Shown in pieces: positions 33,869 through 47,000 of a stretch of DNA of 64,000 nucleotides. The translations under genes and the position numbers were made by a program. The notes under the pieces are model-generated. The model had not been told where the DNA came from. It worked only from the letters and a program-made list of their open reading frames with translations, and did not search any database. Where the stretch lies: assembly GCA_947568835.1 (NCBI GenBank), contig OX387608.1, positions 12,872,001 through 12,936,000 of the forward strand. The letters run 5' to 3'. How positions within the stretch are numbered: the first letter of the stretch is position 1; every line of letters starts with the position of its first letter. The DNA is from Protonemura montana. Taxonomy: Eukaryota > Arthropoda > Insecta > Plecoptera > Nemouridae.

Positions 33869-35078
33869 TTCAATGCCTTACAGCAAACTGAACGACAATC
33901 AGAAACATCTTGAAGTGTGTCTTGCCTTGACCACATCACCTTCTTCTGTCTCCATTCTTTCCATTGTCATTGATTCTTTGAGGAATAATCTTCAAAGAAA
34001 GAGTGGGAAGAAGGATTCCTTTAACACGATATTTTTTCAAATGCTCCCAAATCTCAGTACGAGGAGTGTTTTTTGAACTTGAAAAGTAATATCTTCTTTG
34101 ATGGCTTAAAGGATTAGGCATCCTTTGAAAATAAAAATAGGCCTGGATGTGAGAGCTGTTTGAATGTTTCTAAATAAAGAATTGAGTATGTTGATCCATT
34201 CTTTAAAGGAAAGTAAATTCATTCTTTGCAAATTTATATAAAGATAGGTAGTTACGTACTTATTGTGGTCTAAATCTGGTTGCTGTCAGTTTTTTCAGAA
34301 ACCAGAAGGAAACAACAGCCATTAAATGTTATTTTTTAACATAACATACTTTTAATGTAAAGAATACATAGCTCTATAATAAATAACTGCTTAAGTAGTA
34401 ATACCGTTGAGTGTAGGTTATAGGTAGAGTTTCAACGTCAATGTTACAGTCTCTGCGTGAAAAATGACTACCTTACCGACAAAAATGCAGAGTACCGGAA
34501 GTTCACGTTAAGTGGAGCCACTGTCGTATGAAATTTAATTTCGATATTTATCGTATTTACTCGCTTCTTAATATTGTTACGTGTATATCAATCGTTGAGG
34601 TAAACATTGATGAAGATTTTTTGAGCATGAAAAGTTTCAAAAGTGAGTTAACCTACGAGAAATATCGAAATTAAAATTCATACGACAGTGGCTCCACTTA
34701 ACGTGAACTTCCGGTACTCTGCATTTTTGTCGGTAAGGTAGTCATTTTTCACGCAGAGACTTTAACATTGACGTTGAAACTCTACCTATAACCTACACTC
34801 AACGGTAATACACTTTGTCGATTTGCTGAGGCAGTGGAATAAATTGTCATGGAATCACCTCAAAATAACACAATTTACATAGTATTCATAGTTTTCATGC
34901 AAAAACCATCCAACTCAAATATGACCACTGCAACACCCATCCAAATTACAACATCCAATCGAGATAAAGTGACTGTCATTGTCAAATATCAGGTTACCTT
35001 TATAATCAGTTGGACTTGTGGCCATATTCCAATCATAGCGACGGCCGATCATTGATTGTAGCTACCGGTAACCCGTCC
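33869..35078. other. Spacer between IL-17-like 5' end and VPS8 3' end
   Basis: Both genes are transcribed leftwards, so this region contains the promoter of the IL-17-like gene and the VPS8 3' UTR. Its central part is the 400-bp palindromic MITE at 34405-34804. No other gene was recognised. Confidence 0.6.
34405..34804. mobile_element. Palindromic long-TIR MITE with perfect 7-bp target duplication
   Basis: Exactly 400 bp. Arms of about 155 bp (34405-34560 and 34650-34804) are near-identical inverted copies, starting CGTTGAGTGTAGGTTATAGG and including CCGACAAAAATGCAGAGTAC, leaving a short unique centre with TTGTTACGTGTATATCAATCG. It is flanked on both sides by GTAATAC (34398-34404 and 34805-34811). 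It encodes nothing. Related copies lie at 25621-26024, 18835-19210, 35500-35840 and 51640-51910. The 7-bp duplication does not settle the superfamily. Confidence 0.9.
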
Positions 35079-38000
35079 TCAAAATATGCCCTCTAGGTCA
35101 GGAACTTTTGGCGGTGGTGCAAGCTTCAACGGGAAGTCGAGACTGGATATCAGCCCCATGCTCGGATTGGTTTTCACCTCCAGACGGGGAGGAGTCGGTT
35201 GCGACGGCCACGCGACTGAGACGCTGGTCTCGGGTTTGTTTGGGCACACGCAGCAGCGGTAAGAAGGCTCGAGGCAAGACGCATGAAAGCCGTGGCCACA
35301 TCTGCTCAAAAAAAGAGGTATTTCTATAATGCAGTGGCAGTGTGATCGTTTATAGTCAGAGTCACAACTCAAATGCTAAACGCTCTACGTCCTCCAATAC
35401 GAGGTGACAGTTGTGACCACACTATGGCGCTGGTGACTTTCCTTTTAAGCAACCATTCACTGTTAAATCATTTCAACTAAGATATCAAAACAATCAAACA
35501 TTAAGGTTAACATTAATAATGGATCAATTGAACGAGAACAAGTTTCAAATGCGAGTAATCTGCGAGAAATGACAAAATTAAATTTCTTAACTCTCAAAAT
35601 GACAGTGACTATATAGGGGTGATTCTGTAACTTTAATTCAGTGGAATGGAATGATATGAGTAGCATACATTTGTTCCATTTTTAGCATACAAAACCAATG
35701 TCCATTTCATTCCATTCCACAAAACAAAAGTTACAGAATCACCCTCTATGTCTGAGTGACCACCATTTTTGTCGGTATAGAAAGAATCTCTTTTTAACAA
35801 AGCTTAACATAAGCGCCAAGACTCTACTAAACCTGTGATATCAAAGCTGAAAGTCATTCTCTGGGACGTACCGAAACAAGACTAGTCGCTCGTCGGCTGC
35901 TACCGAGTGAAGTGGCTTTCGACAGAGGCTGCAATTGACTGAGCGCGGAGAGAGACCCCGGTTGTTGGCCGCCAACACTCCGGCAAGACGCTGGTGGAGG
36001 TCGGTGCTGTGGAGCCGAAATGTCGACTCTAACAGCGTCTTCTCGTAGTTTGAATGCTCCAGCATGCCTGCGGAGGAAAGGGCGGTGAAGATTGCACGGT
36101 CGTTTATTGTAGATTGGGCATGACTGATGGTTTTTCAGTTTCTTGTAAGTTTTAATATGGGTCGTATTGATTTACAGGGCAGATGGCCTTTTTTGTTACC
36201 ATCTTTGAAAACAAAAACATACTATGAAGCATATGAGATTAAATAGTAGATTAAACAGTAATTAAATGGTAGGCATGGAGATACTGAGATCCCATGAAAT
36301 ATTCATTTACCTTATATAAAAGCCTTGATCCGTTGCCAAGGGGTGAAATGGTTTTTGCATCTGTACATCTTTATAAAAATTGTAGAAATATTGTTGAAAT
36401 CGATTCAAATCTACACACCACTCTTATCTGTCACCCAACACACGGCAGCTGCGTACGCAGCGGGTGCACTGCTAGTTTATTAACCTTATATAAAAGCCTT
36501 AATTCGTTGCCAAGGGGCGAAATTGGTTTGCGTCTGTACATCTTTATAGAAATCGTGAAATTTCGTCTAGAAAGCCGGCGCTTGCGCTAGATCGGTTCGT
36601 AATTCGGGTTTACACACTATTGTGCCGTTTTCACGGCGATTTAATCGGGTTTTGCCTGGTTAGGTTGGGTTAGGTTAGATTAGGTTAGGTTGGGTTAGGT
36701 TAGGTTAGGTTAGGTTAGGTTAGGTTAGGTTAGGTTTGGTTAGGTTAGGTTAGGTTAGGTTAGGGTAGGTTTTGTTAGGTTAGGTTTCAACAATATTCAA
36801 ATCTACACACCACTCTTAACTGTCACCTAACACATGGCAGCTGCGTACGCAGCGGGTGCACTACTAGTTGACCTTATATAAAAGCCTTGATCCGTTGCCA
36901 AGGGGTGAAATGGTTTTTGCATCTGTACATCTTTATAGAAATTGTGAAATTTCGTCTAGAAAGCGGGCGCTTGCGCTAGATCGGTTCGTAATTCGGGATT
37001 ACACACTATTGTGCCGTTTTCACGGCGATTTAATCGGGTTTTGCAGGTGAAATGTTGAAAATTAACAAAAAAATCAAGCGGAAAAAGTCCGACAACAATG
37101 CATTTTTCACCATCGAATTCGTTCCGCGTAGAAACGGAATGATTTGTTGCGTGGCAACGGAAATGTAAATTTTATTTCAACCTTTGCAAGCTCTGAATTT
37201 CCCTGCTACGCTACGAAAAGACTGGCAAAAAGATCTTTTCTAGGTATTGAAATATTGTTGAAATCGATTCAAATCTACACACCACGCTTAACTGTCACCC
37301 AACACATGGCAGCTGCATACGCAGCAGGTGCACGAAAAGGCACGAGAAGTGAACGAAAAGGCTGGCAAAAAGATCTTTTCTAGGTATTGAAATAATGTTG
37401 AAATCAATTCAAATCTACACACCACTCTTAACTGTCACCTAACACATGGCAGCTGCGTACGCAGCTTTATGAAATGTTATGAAAATGTTATGAAATGTTG
37501 AAAATTAACAAAAAAAATCGACGGAAAAAGTCCGACAACAATGCATTTTTCACCATCGAAATCGTACCGCGTAGCAACGGAATGATTTGTAGCGCAGCAA
37601 CGGAAATATAAATTTTATTGCAACCTTGAGCTCTGAATTTCCGTTGCTACGCTACGAAAAGGCTGGCAAAAAGATTATTTCTAGGTATTGAAATATTGTT
37701 GAAATCAATTCAAATTCAAATCTACACACCACACCTATCTGTCACCTAACACATGGCAGCTGCGTACGCAGCGAGTGCACTGCTAGTATTGTCTTAATTT
37801 AGTTTTCATACCACAAGCATATGAAATTTGAATTTAGACATTTACATACCCATGACTAGATCGCGAATGTCCCCGAAACGACCGCCCGTGCACGACGGGT
37901 CATTGAGCACGGCTTGCACAACAGCGGGGAGTGCAACAAAACCGCTCATCGCAGACAACAGCTGCTGGGTGACGGCACGTGTTTCCGTTCCACCGTGGTG

Positions 38001-41000
38001 CAATACCTGTGTCAGAACGACAAAAAAACCACGGATCAGGTCAATTGATTGATTTGTGGTGTTTAACAATCACAGTTTGGACAACAGACCCTATGATCTA
38101 GTGGTATTCGTGAATGAGAGTGGACGGTAATGAGTGAGATACAGAATTTAACCTAGCTTAGGAATTTAACCTGAGCTAAAGGACGGTAAAATGTGAACAA
38201 CAGGATTCGTACACAAATCCATGTTCAACAAGAGGAGTTAAAGTTGTCGTACTAACTTTCGTCCCTCCAACCTCTCTCCCAAACAGAACTGGTCATGTAT
38301 ATGACGGTCACCCTTCCGATACCTGACCCAGCGCAGTGTTGCTTAACTTTGGTGATCTCACAATAACCGTGTTCCCTTAATGACTCTTAAAGTGATTTTC
38401 AAAAATTAATCGGAAATCTGAAAAATACTGTTGCCAAAAAGCACAACGCAGCTCCAATCTCCAGGTTTCCAGTAAGTTGCCCTCTCCCACTTTATCAATC
38501 ATTCTAACACCAATTCACTGAAAAAAGAGTTTTTTACGGAAGAAATAATCCTAGATTGTGATCTGGACGTTCGCTCACCGTCTCGAGCAGCGGTAGCCAC
38601 AAAGCTCGACGTCCATCCTCGTCGAGTGACCTTGATGCCCGACGACAAAGGTCCGAAGCGTCGGTCACGAGGGTGGCAGTGTCTGGTCCACCGAACTCCT
38701 TGTCAAGCCGAGCCAGCAGCAGCTGCAACGCCTCCGAGAAGTCACCGGTCCTCTCAAGTAGGTGAGCCCGTGCGTCCACCAGCTCCCATTTGGTGGTGAT
38801 CTGTAGGCATCCGCATAACCAAACATTCAAAAGGATTTTGTTTTATTTTCTTTCTTTTATTGAAATATTTAATTGATTTTTGGTGTTTATTTATTTTATG
38901 TATTTATTTGTTTATTAATAGCTTCGGTATTACAATAATTACCTGAGGCTAACAGAATCAAGTTTGATCAGTTTAACAACTGGCCTAGTGGCATCGATAA
39001 ATGGCAGTATAATTCAAGGAACTACAGTGATTTTGCATTCAATGAGATCTAAATAACTAGATAACTAATACGTAATTACTAATTACTATGCATTATACCT
39101 GTATTTAAAAATCCTGACAATCTTAAGAAGTAATGTTGGCAAAGACAATAGACTTATTTTCTCCCGTTACCTGCAAAGCTTGGTCTAGCCGATACGAGTC
39201 GTTTGTAAGCAGAAAGGCGTGGACTTTCGACGGGTGCCGCTCGCAGAGCAAGTCGATGTACCGCTCCACCAGCAACGGCTCCAGTGGCACCTCGTCTTTG
39301 CTCTCTATTAGTCCCTCGAGATATCGGAACAACGTGTCGCCTGAAACGCATGTGAAACCGTCAGTGGCTAGACTCGGCAAGGTAAACGAGAGTTTGAGTC
39401 AATTTACTGTTTAAATAAGCAGTGGTATTTGGGACTGTCAACATTTTAAACAAAGCAGTGTCCAGTTTTGAGCATATTCCTTATACCTATGTTATTTCTG
39501 GGTCGATGGAAGCTCCAATTTCAAATCAAAGTTGCTGAAATTCCAGTGACTGCTGGAAACACTTTGCTGTAAAAAATAGTTTTGAGAGGTTATAGGCAAT
39601 TAAACTTCCAGGTTTCTCACTCAAATTTGAAGAAAAATTCATAATTTCTCTGATCTTGAGATTAACGCGGACAGTTAGAGGATCCTTTCGCCCACAAATC
39701 GGCTTTCTCTCTTTAACTAAAATTTCCTATAACCCCTTAAAGAAAGTATTCGTCAAGAAAGGCACAAGCTAAAACATGACCATCTCAAATTGACAAATAT
39801 CCTACCGCCCCTCACCTTCTAATTTCTCCGCGATGCTGCCAATCAGATTGGGCGCCAGCGATCGCACGAGATGCCCAGTCTGTCGCCAGTCGACTTCAAC
39901 CAGTTCGGCTGCATTCTCCACCAGCTGTGCCTCGACGCCGCCGCGGTCTTCCGCGCGGGACAGCAGCAACAGGTTTCGCAGGTAGTTGAACACTTGCGGG
40001 CGTCGTACGGTGTCGCGCAGGTAGCACGACAGGATTCGGTCGAACTCGCCGCGCTCTTCGTAGAGGAGCTCGCACACGCGGTAGCTGTAAACGTGCAACA
40101 TTTTTTAATCTATTTAAAAAGTTAACAATTTTTTACTGCAAAACTTACAATATTTGAGTCACTTCCAAGGCAATTTCTTCGCTACAAACCGGATTAGATT
40201 CTTTAATCAGCAGGGCCTTTTGTGAAATTATAAATATAAATATTGCTGAAATATAAATATATATATATTATATATATATCGATTTTACATCACTCATATC
40301 ACTTACAACACTTATGGCAGCAGCAAGCACAGCGGGTTCACTACTAGTTATTTATGAACACTAATATCAAATGTAAAAAATAATTTATCACCATCCATTT
40401 TCCGAGTTTCTGGCAAGTTGCTCTCTCACTCTTTCTTTTCCTGCTCACCCAAATGAACATTAAAAAGCATAAAGCATAATGGGAATTGTAATAAAAAAAT
40501 TCCACTTGATTTCCATTCCAATTCCACTCAGCAATGAGTAATGGAAAAAACAAAAACTGATATTTCCCATGAAAACTTTAAACAACGGATCAATTCAAAC
40601 AACTTGCGCAGAGTACTCACAATTTAGCCTCCTCCGCCAGCTGCAGCAGCCATCCCCTGTCTGCTCCCTGCATCTCGTCGAGCTTTACCAGCTCCAGAGC
40701 TGCCACCTGCCGAACTTCGTGCTGGTCGTTACCGCCCCTGCCCAGCAGCGCGGCTGCCCGTTCCAGAATACCCCGTTCCAGCTGCAATCCATTGGCCAGC
40801 TGCCGGGCTACCAGTTGTACCAGGCATGCCACCGCCGTGCCCGAGTCCGGTTCAGTGTCCGGGGACAGCGTCACTCGGGCTAGAACGTCCACCAGTCGCT
40901 GGGTCTGAACGGGCAAGGAAGTGGACAAAATTATTAATTGTTATACCTTTTATGTAGCCTTAAATGGAACTGCAAAAAAAAATGATAGAGCAAGAACTCT

Positions 41001-44000
41001 ACGCTGGTATGGAAATGTAAGATTAGGTTAGCATTAAATTGAGGGAGGGTTGGATAGCATACAATTAAAGAGATTTGGACCTAAAAAGGCCCTTTTCAAC
41101 AATTTTAGAGTTTGTTGATTTCAGCACTACCAGCAACTTGTACTACGGAGGGGCTACGATGGAAGCATTATTAAGAAGGCATGGTTTCATTTGATCATCA
41201 CAGTGCAGTGAGGACAAAGCAACCAACTGCATGAAACGTTACTGAAGCCAGAGTCACTGAAAATGGTGCATACTGATGATCTAGGTATTGGTGCTTTGGC
41301 CATGCTAGCGGTGGTATCTTCCCTTCTGTCTTACCTGCCTTCGGCCCATCTCCGTGGCAAACTCGGGTTCTTCAAGCGCGATGGCGACGACGTTATAGAA
41401 CTCCCTTGCATCGAATGCGAGCAAGGCGCGCAGGTACGGGTACGCAAGCTCAGCGTCGTCCGCGTCGCGCGTGTGCAGACACGTCAAGCAGTTGAACACC
41501 TTTGAAAAGCAACGGTTTCAGCTGCCCGTACAAATGCCTGTACATCTAGCACAGCTTGCCAAATTGTAGCCTCACAAACAATATAATTCGAAAGCATGGA
41601 GCGACATCGCTGAGTCTACTTCAAAGGCACAGTTCACTAGCAAATCTGACCACGCTCGGAACGTACACCAGCCAAGATATGAGACAAATGTGGGCTGTTT
41701 CTCCTTTTTGGGCCTCTCGATTCGGCTGTGGAACCAGTAACCAAAGTCTGTGATGGAGACATTCCCAAGTGGATTCTCGGCAATTGTCAAATTGTTCCCC
41801 GACAGTAAATAGTTGTAGCTAATTTTTCATAGCTATAAAAATGTAAATAAACATATCATCAGTTAAATATTCATATTATCTAGCGACCACCAGGTTAATG
41901 TGGATTAATCTGTCTCCTAAGTTGTTAATAAACAACATTGAATTGAATTGATATGTCTATCTACAATCGTTATTATTCAGGGATGATTGTAATTAAGGTC
42001 TGCATCCATCCACATATCTATCACCAAAGGTTCTGCAATCGAGCATGTTTCTAACCTCGTGTTTTACGGAGCGCACAAGCTCTGGCGGGATGTCGCCGGA
42101 AGGGTATCCACGTCCCGCTAGGCAGCAGCTGACGTAGACAAGCAGTTTGTTGCCGTGGGCGATATCTCGATCCGTTAGTGCGGAGCCTGAAAGGAGATTT
42201 TTCGGGACTTTACGTTTGGGCTGCATTTGGTGCAAATAAATATGGTTTTGTGATGGTGGCTATTTCTATAGAAGTGTGTCAGTGGAAGAGATAAGTGGAC
42301 GCAAGCTTGCAACTGAAATTTTGAAGAAGTTTGTACATTTTGAAGATAAAAATCATTGGGTTGAAGAAGCAAAATGTAACATACTTTGTTGAAAGTGTCC
42401 TACACACTCAACGATACTTCTTTAAAAGTGAAATCCAATACATTCACAACATTGACATTTTTAAGAGTGGATCACAATTCTATAGACTATAGGTGTTAAA
42501 GAAAATTGGTTAAAACCACAGTTTTAGCTTACACAGATATTTGTCCCAAATTAAAATTGCTAAACAAAATTGTGGGGTAGGGGAGCCTCACAAAGCTAAA
42601 ATAGTTTGGACCTCTTCTGATGGATGGCGTTGTTTGCAAGTTAGTCTTGCCACTAATGGTTTTTAGACTCACGTCTACTTTATCTAACATAGCGCTAGTT
42701 TTGACAAAAACTATTTGAACTGGGTTTTGAATGCTAAGTGAAGAACAACTATATTTCCCAACGTTTCGTAACTTGTACCTGTTACTTCATCGAGTCTTGC
42801 CAAGCTTGCTCTACTGATCTGTGAAACAGTTCCTCCCCTCCTCACCTCCCCCCCAATCCTTTTTGCACTTCTTCCCAAGAAAATATAAATGTAAGCGACT
42901 AAGAGAACAGGTGTTCTTATTGACTTCAGCCAAGATTCGGTTGCTGACCAGAAGAGAGAGCTTTTTGCAGCCGGTCGAGAAGGTCCACCAACGGCGTGAT
43001 GTAGTCGGCCAGTCCACGGTTGAATACATGTATCTTGGCATCGAGGAGGCTGTGTGCCGTGCTCAGTCGCATCACCTGGTCAACGTCCAGGCACGAAACG
43101 TCCAGCCTGGAAAGTGACACAAAGATAGCACTCGGATCAAGGGAAGGTTTCGATTTGGACGGCTTTAGGTAGATATCACACATGACTAAGCCATTTAAGA
43201 AATTAAAATTAGAAAAAAAAAATAGAATTTCTGATAAGAATAAGAATTACAAAATTTTAGCAACGATTTAGTCATTAACTGCGATGAAATTGGAACATCA
43301 GGATTCCTCTACAAAACTATGTTGTTGCGAAGTTAAGCAAAGTGAAAGTTACTGTACTAACTTCAATCACTCATCTCTCTGGACTAACTGAACATATGTG
43401 TGATGGTCACCCATCCAATTGAAATTCCCATCCCAGTACAGTGTCGCTTAACTTCACTGACCTCACAAAAACCGGTGTTTCCAACATGCCAAACTGTTTG
43501 GTCATCAATTGGAGTATTTCTCTTTAAAAAAATGTATTATTTCCACAAATCCCTGCCAGGTTTCTCCTTCTATTTTGATTAACTACACACTAAAATGTTA
43601 TACTCTTTTTAGTATGTCGCATTTGGCTGTACCTGACGATCATTGCTTCCAGCGGCACCAGTGCTCCGAGCGACTCGTAGTGTGAAACCAGCTGCTGCAT
43701 GACGCCAGGCGGGAGGCTCGTGAGCCGCTCGCTTAAAATCCACGGCTCGAGAGACTCGAGGAACACGCCTCGAGCCGCTTCCCACTCGCAACAGCCGTCC
43801 CAAAGTTTCGAGAAGAGCACGTCGCTATAACCAAAGCCACACGGTTATTTAAATGGACTCGGTTGACTAAAAGTAAAAGTAGTTTACAAGTTACTTTGGT
43901 TTGGCAAAGAGTAGGAGCACTTTTTGTACCTGGAATGTAGCTCACTTCAATATTTAACTTGAACGTTGAATGTTAAAGTATGGCAGAGCCTGCTGGCACT

Positions 44001-47000
44001 CACAAATTAGTTTTATAATAACTAACTATCCTAGTTACTGACTCAAAAATAATCTTTGCATATGATATTCAATGGAAGATGATTTTTCTTTTGGTACTGA
44101 TATGCTGATATACTGAAATTTATTTTTCAGGAAGCCTTTTTGGTTGCCAATTTCAAAAACCAAAATACTACCAAGTATTCATTATTCAATGGTAGATGCA
44201 ATATTTTATTGTTTTCAACACTCACGTAATCTCTAGCTGTATGCAGTGCTCGATGCAGATGGGAACTGCTTCTTGGAGAAGTGCTGCACTGCAGTCCGCT
44301 TGCAACGTCAGATCCATGTACGCGTGGAGGATTTCCAGGACCTGCAAACCAGTGACGATCGCAAATTAAAGACACAAGATTCCGAAACTAATTATAACTA
44401 CCTCAGTAAGATAGATCTTCGGAGTTTTTTATTTCCTGTTCTATATTCGCAGTCACCCTACAGCCCAAACAAAAGTAATTTGAGATATTGCCAGCCCTTA
44501 GCCAGCTACCAAACTGCATCAGACTAAAACTGCATTGCTTTTTTTTTCTCTGAATCTAGTATTTTGTACTCGGGCAAGTTGTTTCTTCTTGGGCAGCATA
44601 GCCAAAATGACGCACTACAAACGTCGTACAAAACGATGCATCTATCTAACCAGCTTTTTGCTGCCTTTCGTCACTCTTTTGGTATATTGGGCTGGCTGCT
44701 CTGGAGCTGGTGCAAACCCAGTGGAGAGCATGACATGTCATCAACCAAGTTTTGAAACCCGCTCTAGTGCAGGCCGGCAAGAACGCCATCGCATTTATTG
44801 AAATAAAATGGCAAAGAAAAAATTAAATTACTTACGAATTCTAACACCCACCTTGTCCTTAGCGATCTCCTTCCTCCTTTGCTTGGGTCCTTTCAGGCCG
44901 ACCACTGCCTTGGCCTGGTCCTGGTAGAATGCAAGGCCTAGCGCCAAGGCCTCTGGAAACCGCCGCTGGTTGGTGAGCATCTCCAGACGTTCCGTCCACG
45001 ATCGGATCGACAGCACGTGGAAGTTCTTGACGCCGAGAACGAGCAGCTGATTGCCGAAGCTTAGCACCGAGTTGTAACACGCTCGTTCCCCGGCGAGGGC
45101 CTGCAGGAGGGAGTGAACGCTTTGAGAACGAAACTACGAGAACGTAAACAAGAAACAATCTCACCGTGAATCACGGCCACTGAAGGGTTACAAGCCTTTT
45201 ATGAAAGAGCTCTAACCACAAAACCACTTCTATGTTGACCTCCAAAACAAAACGTCCGATTTGTAGCAAGTTTGTTTTCCTGGCAAGGCCGTCGAGAACG
45301 AAATGACGAGAACGTATTCATGAATTGATTTTTAGCACGCTCACCCTCCTGGCATGAGTCGAAAGAGGAACTCAGAGAAAGAAATTATTTGAGACTAGAA
45401 TGTCTCTGTACTGGACTGGACTCAGTAATAGAGTGCAATCACATGTCAATTTCTACTGTGAGATAACTACAAGTATCAAGGTATAACAACAGCTGGCATC
45501 ACAGAGAGATAACAATTTTAAGAAAAGAAAATGTGTTTGTGTAAATATTTATAGGATGATAACATACTTCAAGATCATTTGTGTTTACTTGTTTTTGGAT
45601 TATTAAGATTGAATCCCACGTGCCACAACGGAAATCTTGGACATCTCACACTTCATTTTATCTTGGAATATGTGAATGTCAACTGTAAGGCAACACACCT
45701 TCCGCCACCGAAACTCCCGACGAATCGTCCCCGATGCCTCTAAAGAGTCTGCCGATACACCCAGTGTGGTCCTACGAGGGGGTGGGTAGAATGCGGGGTA
45801 AAACTCAACGAGCCAAATTAAAACATATAAAACAAAGCCAATTTAATGCTTTTCAGTAGTAAAAAGGACCTCCGTGTTGTCATTTGACTCAGCACTTGTC
45901 TATAACTGTTGGCTAAGAAATAAGTGCGTTGCATGACCACTTACCAGCGCCTTACTGACGTTGCCCCCAGTCGCAATCCCCTTGAAGTGTCCCGCGGCGT
46001 AGACCAGTCCGACGCCCGCAAGATCCGCGCAGTCCAGTTCTTCGCGCGTTCGCACGTCGATCAGGTGCAGCTGCTCTGCGCTGTCCAGCGCAGCCAGTGT
46101 TCGAGAGTTGAGCCAGCGTAGAGCAAGCAGCGAGTACGTAACGGTAAGGTGCTGTAAGCTGGCCAAGCGCGGCCGGCCACGACCGTCAACGCAGACCTGA
46201 GTGGAGTCGGTGATGGTTTAAGACTTTTTGTTTTTTAACATTTTGTCATGACATTGGTTTCCAAAACTGTTTGCTTTGTAGACCTGTTGTTAATCTCGTA
46301 GGCAGCCTTGTAATGAATTTTCCTATGATGATACATTTTAAATTAGTTTTTTACAGTTGACACAGTGCTGCTCACTTTGGTAGTGTTCCAAAGCTTGGAA
46401 CTACTGAGCCAGTTTACAAATCTTACTAGATCCATTTTCCAAAAAAATTTACTGTACTGAATTTTCCAAAACCAACTGAAGCAGCAAACAAAAGTTAATT
46501 GGGGGTTAAAGAACTTATTTTCACAAATTGATTTTACTGGAGCCAGTAAATCCAGTATATTTAGGAACCCAACCTTTAAAATAGGTAAGCCCCACGATTT
46601 TTTCTTGCTAACATGGAAACCAAGCAATTTCAAATCGAGATTACACATAAATATTGATGAATCTGTTAATGCCAAAGTCTAAATTATAATCTAAAGCTCA
46701 TCTAATCTCTTAATTAATTTAAAAATGATTGTGTTCAATACTACCAAACAAAGTCACTTTTAGGTGTCTTTGTTTAAATTGGTTTCATTCCGATTGAAAC
46801 CAGTGAGGCTGTTGATTAAATTGATTGAGAGGTTAGCATCTACCTGGTAGAAATGCAGGTCAGAGTCGCGGGCGAACGCAAGCACGGGATCGACGACTCG
46901 TGACCCATCCGACATCTGGATCACGACGAACTGCCACGCGATGAGCGGCAGAGTTGCCGGTCGGCCGGGTAGAGCGTGGGTGAACACAACTCTAGTTCGT

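Noticed and set aside
36294-37383. Repeated frames reading TLYKSLDPLPRGEMVFASVH as a possible small protein family
   Set aside because: They come from the shared 5' block of the Helitron-like repeats, not from coding sequence.
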